Part shown: positions 9,266 through 16,349 of the stretch, piece after piece
How positions within the stretch are numbered: position 1 is the first letter of the stretch
Layout of the letters: every line of letters starts with the position of its first letter
Assembly: GCA_965601975.1 (NCBI GenBank)
Contig: OZ271856.1
Span: 2,356,001 to 2,420,000 of the forward strand
Reading direction: 5' to 3'
DNA: 64,000 nt
Origin: JANQIO01 sp965601975
Lineage (GTDB): Bacteria > Pseudomonadota > Gammaproteobacteria > Pseudomonadales > Halieaceae
Made by a program: the position numbers and the translations under genes
The notes under the pieces: generated by a model
The model's database searches: none
Told to the model about the DNA's origin: nothing
The model's input: the letters and a program-made list of their open reading frames with translations, nothing else

Positions 9266-10186
9266 TTACCGTGTGGTGCGCGAGAGTGCGGCCAGGAGCA
9301 GGTAGGTTGCCGGTACTGCGAGAACCAGGACCAGCAGGCCCAGCAGCAGGAATTGCCGCGAGGGCGCCTGCACCTGTCCGACATCAGCGGTGACCACCAC
9401 GCCCCAGGGCAGGGACTGCATTGGGCGCCACACCGCGATCACGGGCGATTCCGGACCCTTGATCCGGGCCGTGCCCGCTTCACCCTGGATCACCTGCCGC
9501 GCGAGGCTCTGCGAGGTGACCCACGCGGAGGACGTGTTTGCTGTGGGGACAAGCACCGCGGCTTCCCCGTCAGCGGGCGCCAGGAGATAGGCCGCGAGAT
9601 CTCCTGCGCCTGTTGCTGCAAATGTCGCTTCCAGCGCGCCCAGGCTCACACGCGTGAGCAGCTGATGCGGCTTCCCTGCCACAGGCAGGGTAGTGGTCAC
9701 CCAGATCCCATCGGAATCCGGGAACAGGCATGCATCCAATGCCTGCCCGCGTGCTGCACAAGCCCCCAGCACCTCCTTGAGGACAGGACTTTCCCCGGCG
9801 CCGGCCGAGTAGGGTGGCACCCGGGCGGCAAGCAGTGTGCCGTCGCCATCCAGCAGCAGTGAGGGCTGCCCTGTTGCAGCCTGGACATGCCTCACAAGGG
9901 CGTCATTATCCAGTGCTGCCGGCGTTGTGCGGCCAATAAAGCCAAGCACTTCCCCGGCCAGCTGCGCGCGGAGAGCCGCGTGCCAGGTCTCCAGCGCCTG
10001 TACCCGGCTTGCGGCCTGGGCCGCGAGGCGGACTTCAGCGGACACCGTCAGGCTGCGCTGCAGGGTCACGTAACCGATGGCGATGCATATACCGATGGCC
10101 ACCACCAGGACGAGGCTGCCGACAGCGCGAATGTCGACGTCGCCCGACAGGGCCGCTGTATCTTCTGCGGGTTCTTGGGTTTGCAT
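9266..10186 (-). CDS. Membrane-anchored periplasmic sensor-like protein without an output domain
   Basis: This 306-residue protein has a short cytoplasmic N-terminus, TM1 at about 22-42 and a periplasmic domain of about 230 residues. TM2 lies at about 277-299, only a few residues before the C-terminus. The periplasmic part has features of a Cache-like fold: a helical start (LAAQAASRVQALETWHAAL), a ligand-domain run SLLLDGDGTLLAARVPPY and a terminal LPWGVVVTADV strand. That is family-level inference only. There is no kinase, cyclase or methyl-accepting domain, so any signal must pass to a partner, perhaps the neighbouring HAMP-like protein. It lies between that gene and the secreted unknown, with short gaps. 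Confidence 0.7.
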   Translation of the reverse strand: MQTQEPAEDTAALSGDVDIRAVGSLVLVVAIGICIAIGYVTLQRSLTVSAEVRLAAQAASRVQALETWHAALRAQLAGEVLGFIGRTTPAALDNDALVRHVQAATGQPSLLLDGDGTLLAARVPPYSAGAGESPVLKEVLGACAARGQALDACLFPDSDGIWVTTTLPVAGKPHQLLTRVSLGALEATFAATGAGDLAAYLLAPADGEAAVLVPTANTSSAWVTSQSLARQVIQGEAGTARIKGPESPVIAVWRPMQSLPWGVVVTADVGQVQAPSRQFLLLGLLVLVLAVPATYLLLAALSRTTR

Positions 10187-10210
10187 TGGACTGGCTCCTT
10201 GCCCTGGGGC

Positions 10211-10738
10211 CTAGCGGTAATCTTCCGGGTCAGCGGATTTTTGCGAGGTGTCCGAGGCGGTTTCATCCTTGCGCTGGTGCATTGCGTCCAGCTGGGTCAT
10301 GAAGTCGTTGATGGAATCGTTGACGATGCCTTCGAGTTCCGGGAAGAAATCCTTCTCGGCGAGCTCGAAGGGCGGCAGGTGTTCGATGTCGGAGCGGAAC
10401 AGCTGCATGTGCTTGCGCATCTTGACGATGGGCGTGGCGATCTTGTGGGACAGCACGAAACTGCCCACCAGTATGCACAGCAGCGCAATCACGGTGGCCA
10501 CCCCAACACTGGCGATCAACATGCGCTTCTGCTCTTCGATCAGGGCGAAGTAGGGGTGGGACTCGGTCAGGCCCATCTCCTCACCCATGCGGGTGAGCTC
10601 GGCAAAATAGCTGAGGTTGGATGCGAGGATGATGGCAAAGCCGATCACCGTGAGGGCGCCCATATACAGCATGAAGCGCAGCTGGAACTGCGGGTTGATC
10701 AGCAGCGTTCGCTTCTGCACCTGGGGGTTCTTATTCAT
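10211..10738 (-). CDS. Two-TM membrane protein with HAMP-like cytoplasmic segment
   Basis: The 175-residue product has TM segments at about residues 22-45 and 73-97. The second is followed by SHKIATPIVKMRKHMQLF, which resembles the first helix of a HAMP domain with its conserved Pro. The rest is an acidic amphipathic region (FELAEKDFFPELEGIVNDSI) and a polar tail. No catalytic output domain follows. The periplasmic loop is only about 25 residues. It may act as an adaptor between the protein encoded at 9266-10186 and a cytoplasmic partner, but its function is not known to me. It lies 24 bases upstream of the next gene in the cluster. Confidence 0.7.
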   Translation of the reverse strand: MNKNPQVQKRTLLINPQFQLRFMLYMGALTVIGFAIILASNLSYFAELTRMGEEMGLTESHPYFALIEEQKRMLIASVGVATVIALLCILVGSFVLSHKIATPIVKMRKHMQLFRSDIEHLPPFELAEKDFFPELEGIVNDSINDFMTQLDAMHQRKDETASDTSQKSADPEDYR

Positions 10739-10773
10739 GGCTCCATACTCTAACGCGAAATATGCGGCATAGC

Positions 10774-11688
10774 CTATTCACAGCCGCTCCTTACAAAGTC
10801 CATCAGTTCGAGGGTTTCGGTGGTAATTCGGGGGCCCCACATCACGTTGGGGTGGCTCTCCGCGAAGAACGACGAGACCGAGTAGACGGTTTCCATTGCC
10901 GTCCAGGGCGTTCCGCTGCTGCCCGAGCCCAGGGGATTGCCCTTGGTGCCAAGGAAGCCGGAACGGGAATAGAAGGAGGGCGCTGTCAGCGTGATCATGC
11001 GCTGACCATTGAAATACTTGTTGGCATAGCCGGAGACCAGCAGGTATTCGGCGGGGAGGCCCTTGGAGACGCCCAGTGACCCGGCTTCATTGGGACGCGC
11101 GGTCTTCAGGAAGGCGACATCGTGGTACAGCTGCTTTGCCCCGTCCAACTGTTCCCAGCCCCGGGTAGTGGCCATACAGGATATGGCGAATACCTCGGGC
11201 GGCCCGGCGCCGTAGAGACGGTAGAACATCACATCGCTGTTCCAGCTGCCGTCGCGCTGCATCAGGCAGTGGGCGGCCGTGATGATCACATCATCGGCAC
11301 CGGCAAAACCGGCGCTGCAGGTGGCTGGGGAGCCGTCAGGCCGTTTGAAGAACAGCTTGCCCATGGCGGCATAGGGCAGCTCTGCCAGCTGCGACTGCGA
11401 CGCCGCTGAGATATTGGGTGTCCAGTCGTATTCCGGTGGAATCTGGACGCCGCTGCCGCCTTCCAGCGACAGCGTCGAAGCGTCCTGGTTGCGGCTCAGC
11501 AGGGGATTGATGGCCATCCAGCGCAGGGCGGTGGCCGCCTGGGAGCGATCGTCAAAGTGCTGGGCGGGAAAGCGCGACTCCGCCAGGGAGGCCTGGCAGG
11601 CTACAAGCAGGAAGAGGAGGGCGCCTCTCAGTCGCCTGGACGCTGTCCTAGCCGCATCCCCGGGGGCTGGGCGCAGGGCGGCAGGCAT
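10774..11688 (-). CDS. Secreted trypsin/V8-like serine protease
   Basis: This is a chymotrypsin-fold endopeptidase of 304 residues. An unusually long basic N-terminus (about 20 residues) precedes the hydrophobic signal segment LLFLLVACQASLAES. The triad is readable: His140 in IITAAHC, Asp190 in LYHDVAFLK, and Ser258 in GSGSSGTPW, where the usual GDSGGP is altered to GSSGTP. Cys residues around the His and at the C-terminus fit the fold. The signal segment contains Cys31, and a lipoprotein anchor is conceivable but the lipobox is poor. It lies 18 bases after the HD-GYP gene and 35 bases before the HAMP-like gene, so it probably belongs to one transcription unit with signalling proteins. Confidence 0.88.
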   Translation of the reverse strand: MPAALRPAPGDAARTASRRLRGALLFLLVACQASLAESRFPAQHFDDRSQAATALRWMAINPLLSRNQDASTLSLEGGSGVQIPPEYDWTPNISAASQSQLAELPYAAMGKLFFKRPDGSPATCSAGFAGADDVIITAAHCLMQRDGSWNSDVMFYRLYGAGPPEVFAISCMATTRGWEQLDGAKQLYHDVAFLKTARPNEAGSLGVSKGLPAEYLLVSGYANKYFNGQRMITLTAPSFYSRSGFLGTKGNPLGSGSSGTPWTAMETVYSVSSFFAESHPNVMWGPRITTETLELMDFVRSGCE

Positions 11689-11706
11689 GACAAGGCGGGC
11701 TCCGGG

Positions 11707-12897
11707 TCAATCCCGGTGGCGCTTGCGGATTCGCAGGACCTCGTCCATGGAGTTCAGGAACAGGTCGACCAGCTGCGGGTCGAAGTGGGATCCCTGGTTC
11801 TCGTAGAGGAACTCCAGGGCCTCGTCCACGCTCCAGGCCTTCTTGTAGGGCCGTTCGCTGGTGAGCGCGTCAAACACGTCTGCCACCGCAACGATACGGG
11901 CAGACAGGGGAATCTTCTCGCCGGACAGGCCGGTGGGGTAACCGCTGCCATCCCACTTCTCGTGGTGATACAGGGCGATCTCGCGGGCGGTTTTGAACAG
12001 CGGATGGCTGGATTCGCCGATGATTTCAGCGCCGATTTCGGCGTGCTTCTTCATCACTTCCCATTCATCGGCGTTGAGGCGTCCCGGCTTCTGCAGGATG
12101 TTGTCGGGAATGCCGATCTTGCCGATATCGTGCATCGGCGCCGCCTGCAGCACCAGCTCAGACCAGGTCTTGTTCTCGGTGTGGCGCAGGGCGATGAGCT
12201 GGCTGTAGAAGCTCATGCGCATAATGTGCTGTCCGGACTCGTTGTCACGGAATTCCGCCGCCATGCCCAGCTTGCGGATGACCTCCATACGGGAGTCTTC
12301 CAGCTCGCGGGTGCGCTCGGCGACCTGCTTCTCCAGTGCCCGCTGGGTGTCGGACAGGGTCAGCTGGGTCTCGACCCGTGCTTTCACGATCTCGGGAATA
12401 ATGGGCTTGGTAATGTAGTCGACGGCGCCGAGGGCAAGGCCCCTGGCCTCGTCGGTGCTGTCGTCCTTGGCGGTGATAAAGATAATCGGGATATCAGAGA
12501 CGGCGGGGTCGGCCTTGAGCCGCTCACACACTTCGTAGCCGCTTAAGCCCTCCATCAGCACATCCAGCAGGATCAGGTCAGGGCGGGGCTCCGCCGTGGC
12601 CAGTTCCAGGGCCTTGACGCCGTCGCGGGCGACACGGACGTTGTGGTCGTCCTTCAGGGTCTCGTAGAGGGTATCCAGGTTGTGAGGGGAGTCATCCACC
12701 ACCAGGATCAGGTGCTCGTGGCCTTCTTCCGCCGACCGGGCAGAATCCATCAGCAGCTGCAGCTCGGGCTCCATGCGCCGTTGAGTCGAAGTGTCAGTCC
12801 CTGAATTCTGCATAGTGTCTATGTCTAGCCCACGCGGCGAGTCCGTGTTGTTAGAGCCGCGTCCAAGGCGCGATAGCGGATTCTGCAAGATGCTCAC
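11707..12897 (-). CDS. Response regulator with HD-GYP domain (probable cyclic-di-GMP phosphodiesterase)
   Basis: This 396-residue cytoplasmic regulator has a receiver domain at about residues 63-180 with phosphoacceptor Asp112 (LILLDVLM) and Lys164 (ITKP). A coiled linker (QRALEKQVAERTRELE) leads to an HD-GYP domain with His256-Asp257 (PMHDIGKIGIP), HHEKWDGSGYP and Gly-Tyr-Pro at 319-321. All expected metal ligands appear present. Proteins of this build hydrolyse cyclic di-GMP, as RpfG does. An internal ATG at codon 29 (12813) is an alternative start and would remove a poorly ordered leader. It is the first gene of the reverse-strand cluster. It could receive phosphate from the hybrid kinase at 4323-8153, but that is inference. 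Confidence 0.93.
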   Translation of the reverse strand: MSILQNPLSRLGRGSNNTDSPRGLDIDTMQNSGTDTSTQRRMEPELQLLMDSARSAEEGHEHLILVVDDSPHNLDTLYETLKDDHNVRVARDGVKALELATAEPRPDLILLDVLMEGLSGYEVCERLKADPAVSDIPIIFITAKDDSTDEARGLALGAVDYITKPIIPEIVKARVETQLTLSDTQRALEKQVAERTRELEDSRMEVIRKLGMAAEFRDNESGQHIMRMSFYSQLIALRHTENKTWSELVLQAAPMHDIGKIGIPDNILQKPGRLNADEWEVMKKHAEIGAEIIGESSHPLFKTAREIALYHHEKWDGSGYPTGLSGEKIPLSARIVAVADVFDALTSERPYKKAWSVDEALEFLYENQGSHFDPQLVDLFLNSMDEVLRIRKRHRD

Positions 12898-13160
12898 TGT
12901 TCCAGCTGTCCCTTAGGATAGTGCATTTTTTGACCAAGGTCGCATAGCGACCACGGATTAGTCCTTTCCTATGGATATCTATCGACCATTGATGGAAAAA
13001 CCTTAAGGAAAATTCAGTTTCCTGAAGTAAGGCGTCTAATTCCAGGTTCCGCTCCTAACTTACTGATTAATGGTCAAAAAACGTGAGCTTGTAGGCTAGT
13101 CTTCCTTAGCGTTTCTGGAACGTGCCGCCAGCCCGTGCCTTGGTCGCATAATGGATTGGT

Positions 13161-13265
13161 ATGTCGAGAGCTTCAGGGACGAACCTTCGCGCGATCCGCG
13201 CGCTGGCGGTGCTGTTGACGATTTATGCGGTCGTCTCCGGCATGTTGTCGGGATTCCTGGTGTAG
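13161..13265 (+). pseudogene. Possible remnant or microprotein with one membrane segment
   Basis: An ATG at 13161 opens 34 codons: a basic start followed by a hydrophobic helix (RALAVLLTIYAVVSGMLSGF), ending at TAG 13263-13265. Reading on in the same frame past this stop and a second one reveals another hydrophobic stretch (GWIILLTFLVAFL). This would fit a small two-helix membrane protein broken by nonsense changes. There is no clear ribosome-binding site, and chance cannot be excluded. Confidence 0.25.
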
Positions 13266-13408
13266 ACGGTGGCAACCCGCGGCCTGTGAAGGGGCTGGAT
13301 AATCCTCCTTACCTTCCTGGTCGCATTCCTGACGACGGCGCAACGAGCTTCTGATCATATTGCTTGCGACAAAAATGCTGTCATAAACTGTCGCACATCT
13401 TTCGTATG

Positions 13409-13439
13409 TTTGACGCAAGAACGCCGTATCGCCGTCAAA
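13409..13439. promoter_or_regulatory. Inverted repeat upstream of XRE gene
   Basis: TTTGACG at 13409-13415 and CGTCAAA at 13433-13439 are exact reverse complements whose centres are 24 bases apart. The position, about 65-95 bases before the XRE start, suits an operator for a dimeric regulator or for autoregulation. Confidence 0.4.
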
Positions 13440-13457
13440 TCACTGCCCGCATTGTTG

Positions 13458-13479
13458 CGACCTCGGCAACAGGAGGTCG
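13458..13479. promoter_or_regulatory. Second inverted repeat upstream of XRE gene
   Basis: CGACCTC at 13458-13464 and GAGGTCG at 13473-13479 pair around an 8-base loop. The right arm overlaps a perfect AGGAGGT at 13471-13477, which lies 24 bases before the ATG and so is too far to be its main ribosome site. It may be an operator or a leader hairpin. Confidence 0.4.
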
Positions 13480-13501
13480 GTCACAGTCTTGAGGAATCAC
13501 G

Positions 13502-13927
13502 ATGAAAGTCAACGCGGAACTGGTGCGCGAGAAGCGCGAAGAACGATCCTGGACTCAGGAAGAACTGGCACTCGCTGCTGGTCTAAACCTGAGGACGGTT
13601 CAGCGAATCGAGAAAGAATCTTCGGCATCACTGCAATCAAAGAAAGCGCTGGCTTCGGTTCTCGAGATTGATGTTCGCGACCTCGACTATGAGGAGGTCC
13701 CCATGATGAAGCGCTACGAATTCAAAACTATCGAAATCGACCCAAAGGAAGGGTTCCTGACTGGCATCAAGCGAACGGAATTGCCGGACTTCAATGAAGT
13801 GTTGCAAGTCGAAGGACAGAACGGCTGGCAGCTCGTTCAAATCCTGACACCGGATCTGGCCCAGGGACTTTGGACGGCCAAGTCGGGACGCTTTGTCGCT
13901 GTTATGCAGCGAGAGTACGTCGAATAG
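13502..13927 (+). CDS. XRE-family regulator fused to DUF4177-like domain
   Basis: The 141-residue product has an N-terminal helix-turn-helix of about residues 5-60 (REKREERSWTQEELALAAGL, then LRTVQRIEKES) typical of XRE regulators. After a short linker it carries a second domain from MMKRYEFKTIEI to the end, with EGQNGWQLVQILT. This resembles DUF4177, which normally occurs alone as a small protein. GAGG at 13490-13493 gives a ribosome site eight bases from the ATG. DNA here is AT-richer than the surroundings, hinting at transfer. The DUF4177 half may bind a ligand or mediate dimers; no function is established. Two inverted repeats sit just upstream. Confidence 0.78.
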   Translation: MKVNAELVREKREERSWTQEELALAAGLNLRTVQRIEKESSASLQSKKALASVLEIDVRDLDYEEVPMMKRYEFKTIEIDPKEGFLTGIKRTELPDFNEVLQVEGQNGWQLVQILTPDLAQGLWTAKSGRFVAVMQREYVE

Positions 13928-14346
13928 CTACGGGCAGGCTGCCCAAAGCGCCTGACAGGGCATCAGTCTGATCATATTCAGTAATGCCGGCAACATATTC
14001 AAATACCGGAAATCGCCCAACTGATTCGAACTCGCCGGCAATTCACGTGAATATGCGCCTTTCAGCCGTTAAATCGCCTGGTGAAACACCGTCTTAACTT
14101 TGACCAATATAAGAGCGGGGCATTCACTTTTTCTGGAAAAAACACATCCGGGATTCACGTTTGGTGGAAAAAGTGCTTCAGCTTAAAAATCAATCACTTA
14201 GGAAGGTTTTTTTGGTTCTTCATTGCGGCTTGGCAATTGTGGCAATGAATGCTGAACGACTAGCGTAGGGGGCTTGTTCACCTTCAACGGAATACCTGGG
14301 ATCGAAAGCCCTTAATTTCCGGTGATCACTGAGTTACTTTTGACGA
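13928..14346. other. Intergenic region upstream of AraC gene
   Basis: These 419 bases are AT-richer than neighbouring DNA and show no gene. They contain a 12-base palindrome ATTCACGTGAAT at 14041-14052 and the two direct repeats annotated at 14122-14172. A short GGGCA/TGCCC stem follows the XRE stop at 13932-13944, but it has no T-run. Confidence 0.6.
14122..14172 (+). promoter_or_regulatory. Direct repeats 31 bp apart, candidate AraC-type operator
   Basis: ATTCACTTTTTCTGGAAAAA begins at 14122 and a close copy, ATTCACGTTTGGTGGAAAAA, begins at 14153. The copies agree at most positions and are in phase on the helix (31 bp, about three turns). AraC proteins commonly bind such tandem half-sites. 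The ATTCAC word also occurs in the palindrome at 14041. A related ATTCGCTTTTTT lies at 15378-15389, before the outer-membrane protein gene. Confidence 0.45.
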
Positions 14347-15330
14347 GTGGTAGCATCCTCATGCGATTCTCGGAAGGCATTGGACACACAAGTGGCAATC
14401 GCAGTAACTGAAAGTCTGTCGTTTGATTCAGTCGAACAGCTCGACGAACTGACGCATGCCTTGGGGTGGGATACAGAGTACCGGCAGCTTCAACCTGGAT
14501 TATTCGCTTCGCATTTTTCTGTGCTGGAGGGAGAGCAATGGTTCCTCATGGAGGAGCAGTCCAGCAACACCGTTGAGGTCCAGGCCCCGGCCCCGGATGC
14601 AATGTTTGTTCTGGCGGTAGTAGAAGGAGCCCCGGGCGCGGTCAATGGCCAAACGCTTTCAAGTGACCACATCTTCATACAGAGCCCGGATTCAGAGTTC
14701 CGCGCAACCCTCCCTGCCAATATCCGGGCTACGCAGATAGGTGTTGGCGCGGAGCACTTTGAGTCATTGATTCGAGCCATGGCGCCAGATTCTTCAGCTC
14801 CGCTGCTGGGAAAGAGCACGATATTGGTAGAACCGGATACCCTGACGCAAGTGAGGCAAGCTATGCGCGCAATGTTAGCGAATCCTCTACAGTCAAAATC
14901 TCATCGGGAAGCTGCCATCTCGGATATCCTTGAAGAGATTACCATCAAGTTGCTAGATCACTGTGCGCGCCCTTCTCGGCGAGAGTTGCACCCTGCCATG
15001 GCTCGTCGAGCGCTCGATCGTGCGCTTGAGTACATTGAGACGCATCTGACAGGGGCCATACAGATCGCAGCAATCTGCCGATACGCACAGATCACTTCTC
15101 GCTCTCTTGAACGCATTTTTCTACGTGAGTTTGCAATGTCTCCGCAGCAGTACGTAAAGGCGCGCAAACTCAATGCAGCTCGGCGGTCGTTGCTCGCCGC
15201 AAGGAGAGGGGAAGGCATCCGAGTCACCGACATCGCTTGGAATCAAGGATTTACCCACATGGGCCGTTTTTCAGTGGATTATCGACGAATTTTCGGCGAG
15301 TGCCCCTGGGATACACTGTCCAGTAGCTGA
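14347..15330 (+). CDS. AraC-family transcriptional regulator
   Basis: The 327-residue product has an N-terminal sensor or dimer domain of about 210 residues and a C-terminal AraC/XylS DNA-binding domain at about 225-320. The latter shows ALEYIETHLTGAIQIAAICR in the first motif, SRSLERIFLREFAMSPQQYVK, and VTDIAWNQGFTHMGRFSVDY in the second. The N-terminal half resembles the cupin-like domain that often precedes this HTH, but I cannot name an inducer. The start is uncertain: GTG 14347 has a weak GACGAG before it, and GTG 14392 is an alternative. Codon use is AT-richer than the neighbours. By position it probably controls the outer-membrane/sulfatase genes downstream. Confidence 0.88.
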   Translation: MVASSCDSRKALDTQVAIAVTESLSFDSVEQLDELTHALGWDTEYRQLQPGLFASHFSVLEGEQWFLMEEQSSNTVEVQAPAPDAMFVLAVVEGAPGAVNGQTLSSDHIFIQSPDSEFRATLPANIRATQIGVGAEHFESLIRAMAPDSSAPLLGKSTILVEPDTLTQVRQAMRAMLANPLQSKSHREAAISDILEEITIKLLDHCARPSRRELHPAMARRALDRALEYIETHLTGAIQIAAICRYAQITSRSLERIFLREFAMSPQQYVKARKLNAARRSLLAARRGEGIRVTDIAWNQGFTHMGRFSVDYRRIFGECPWDTLSSS

Positions 15331-15527
15331 CTAACCCCTGATTCCATACTCCGGGCCGCCTGTCGCATTTCGGATATATTCGCTTTTTTCCATATGTAAA
15401 TCTGTTCGGACGCGTTGCGTGGCAGAGAGATCTTGCCCGACGGCAACCCTCGTCGTGAAATGCCCATAGCTCCCACCAATGCAATCAATGGGCGAAACCC
15501 ATACAAAGAAATTAGGAGAGCAAGCTA

Positions 15528-16331
15528 GTGAATATCAATGCACTGCACGCTATTTCTTTTGCACTATTGATGTCGCTATTAACCATGTCAGCTGGTGTTC
15601 AATCCCAGGAACCCGGCGCTGATGCGGCCGCTCAGGCCAACAACCCCCTCGCCAATCTCACTGCGCTCAACATACAGGGATATCACATCGGAGAACTATC
15701 GGGCTCGGATAATAGCGCCAACCAGTGGTGGCTGCGCTACGCTCAACCGTTCTCTTTCGCCGGGGGCACCTGGCTGCTGCGGGCGTCTCTACCCTTTAAC
15801 AGTTTTCCAGTGGGAGACAACGGCAGCACCGAAAACGGAATTGGCGATTTAAACGCTTTTGCCGCTTACTTGTTCGACACCGGCAATCCAGCGGTTAGCT
15901 TCGGTATCGGGCCGCAGCTGACCGCGCCCACCGCGACTGAGGACCGTGTCGGCAGTGAGCAATGGTCAGCGGGGTTTGCGAACGTGCTGTTCGACGCGCG
16001 CTCATCGAAGTTCCAATATGGCTATCTGCTCACCTACCAACATCGCTTCGCCGGCGAAGATGACCGCGAAGACTTCAATGTCGGCGCTTTTCAGCCGTTT
16101 GCTTTCTACCAATTGGGTGGAGGCACTTACCTTAGGGCCGCCCCGATCTGGGTGTATAACTTCGAGAACGATGATTACAGCGTGCCCCTCGGAATTGGCA
16201 TCGGGCAGGTGCTGAAGAAAGGCAAGAACGTCTATAACGTGTTCATCGAGCCACAGTTCTCGGTAGCGGACGACGGTCCCGGGCAGCCGGACTGGCAGAT
16301 CTACTTTGCGCTGAACATGCAGTTCTACTGA
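15528..16331 (+). CDS. Outer-membrane beta-barrel protein (putative porin/transporter, often labelled neuromedin U)
   Basis: The 267-residue protein starts at GTG 15528, which has AGGAGAG eight bases before it. It has a signal peptide ending near SAGVQSQE. The mature part is made of alternating amphipathic strands with aromatic girdles and Gly turns (QWWLRYAQPFSF, GIGPQLTAP, FQYGYLLTYQHRF) and ends in Phe-Tyr, consistent with a BAM-recognised C-terminal strand (FALNMQFY). Similar proteins in marine bacteria are often misnamed neuromedin U and sit beside sulfatases and DUF1254 proteins. It probably admits or exports a hydrophobic or sulfated substrate. The sulfatase gene follows 18 bases later with its own GGGGAGAG. 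Confidence 0.8.
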   Translation: MNINALHAISFALLMSLLTMSAGVQSQEPGADAAAQANNPLANLTALNIQGYHIGELSGSDNSANQWWLRYAQPFSFAGGTWLLRASLPFNSFPVGDNGSTENGIGDLNAFAAYLFDTGNPAVSFGIGPQLTAPTATEDRVGSEQWSAGFANVLFDARSSKFQYGYLLTYQHRFAGEDDREDFNVGAFQPFAFYQLGGGTYLRAAPIWVYNFENDDYSVPLGIGIGQVLKKGKNVYNVFIEPQFSVADDGPGQPDWQIYFALNMQFY

Positions 16332-16349
16332 TTCGATAGGGGAGAGGGC

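Larger units (their letters stand above)
12898..13501. other. Intergenic region between divergent signalling cluster and XRE gene
   Basis: These 604 bases hold no convincing full gene. They include a short inverted repeat GGTCGC-ATA-GCGACC at 12938-12952. The word GGTCGCATA recurs at 13143-13151. There is also a possible membrane microprotein or gene remnant at 13161, and two inverted repeats upstream of the XRE gene. Base composition drops from about 12960 onward. Confidence 0.6.

Noticed and set aside
13489..13671. 60-codon ORF from TTG 13489 with AGGAGGT eleven bases upstream
   Set aside because: It overlaps the XRE gene out of frame and its product is Arg/Gly-rich with no family character. 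The XRE ATG has its own GAGG.
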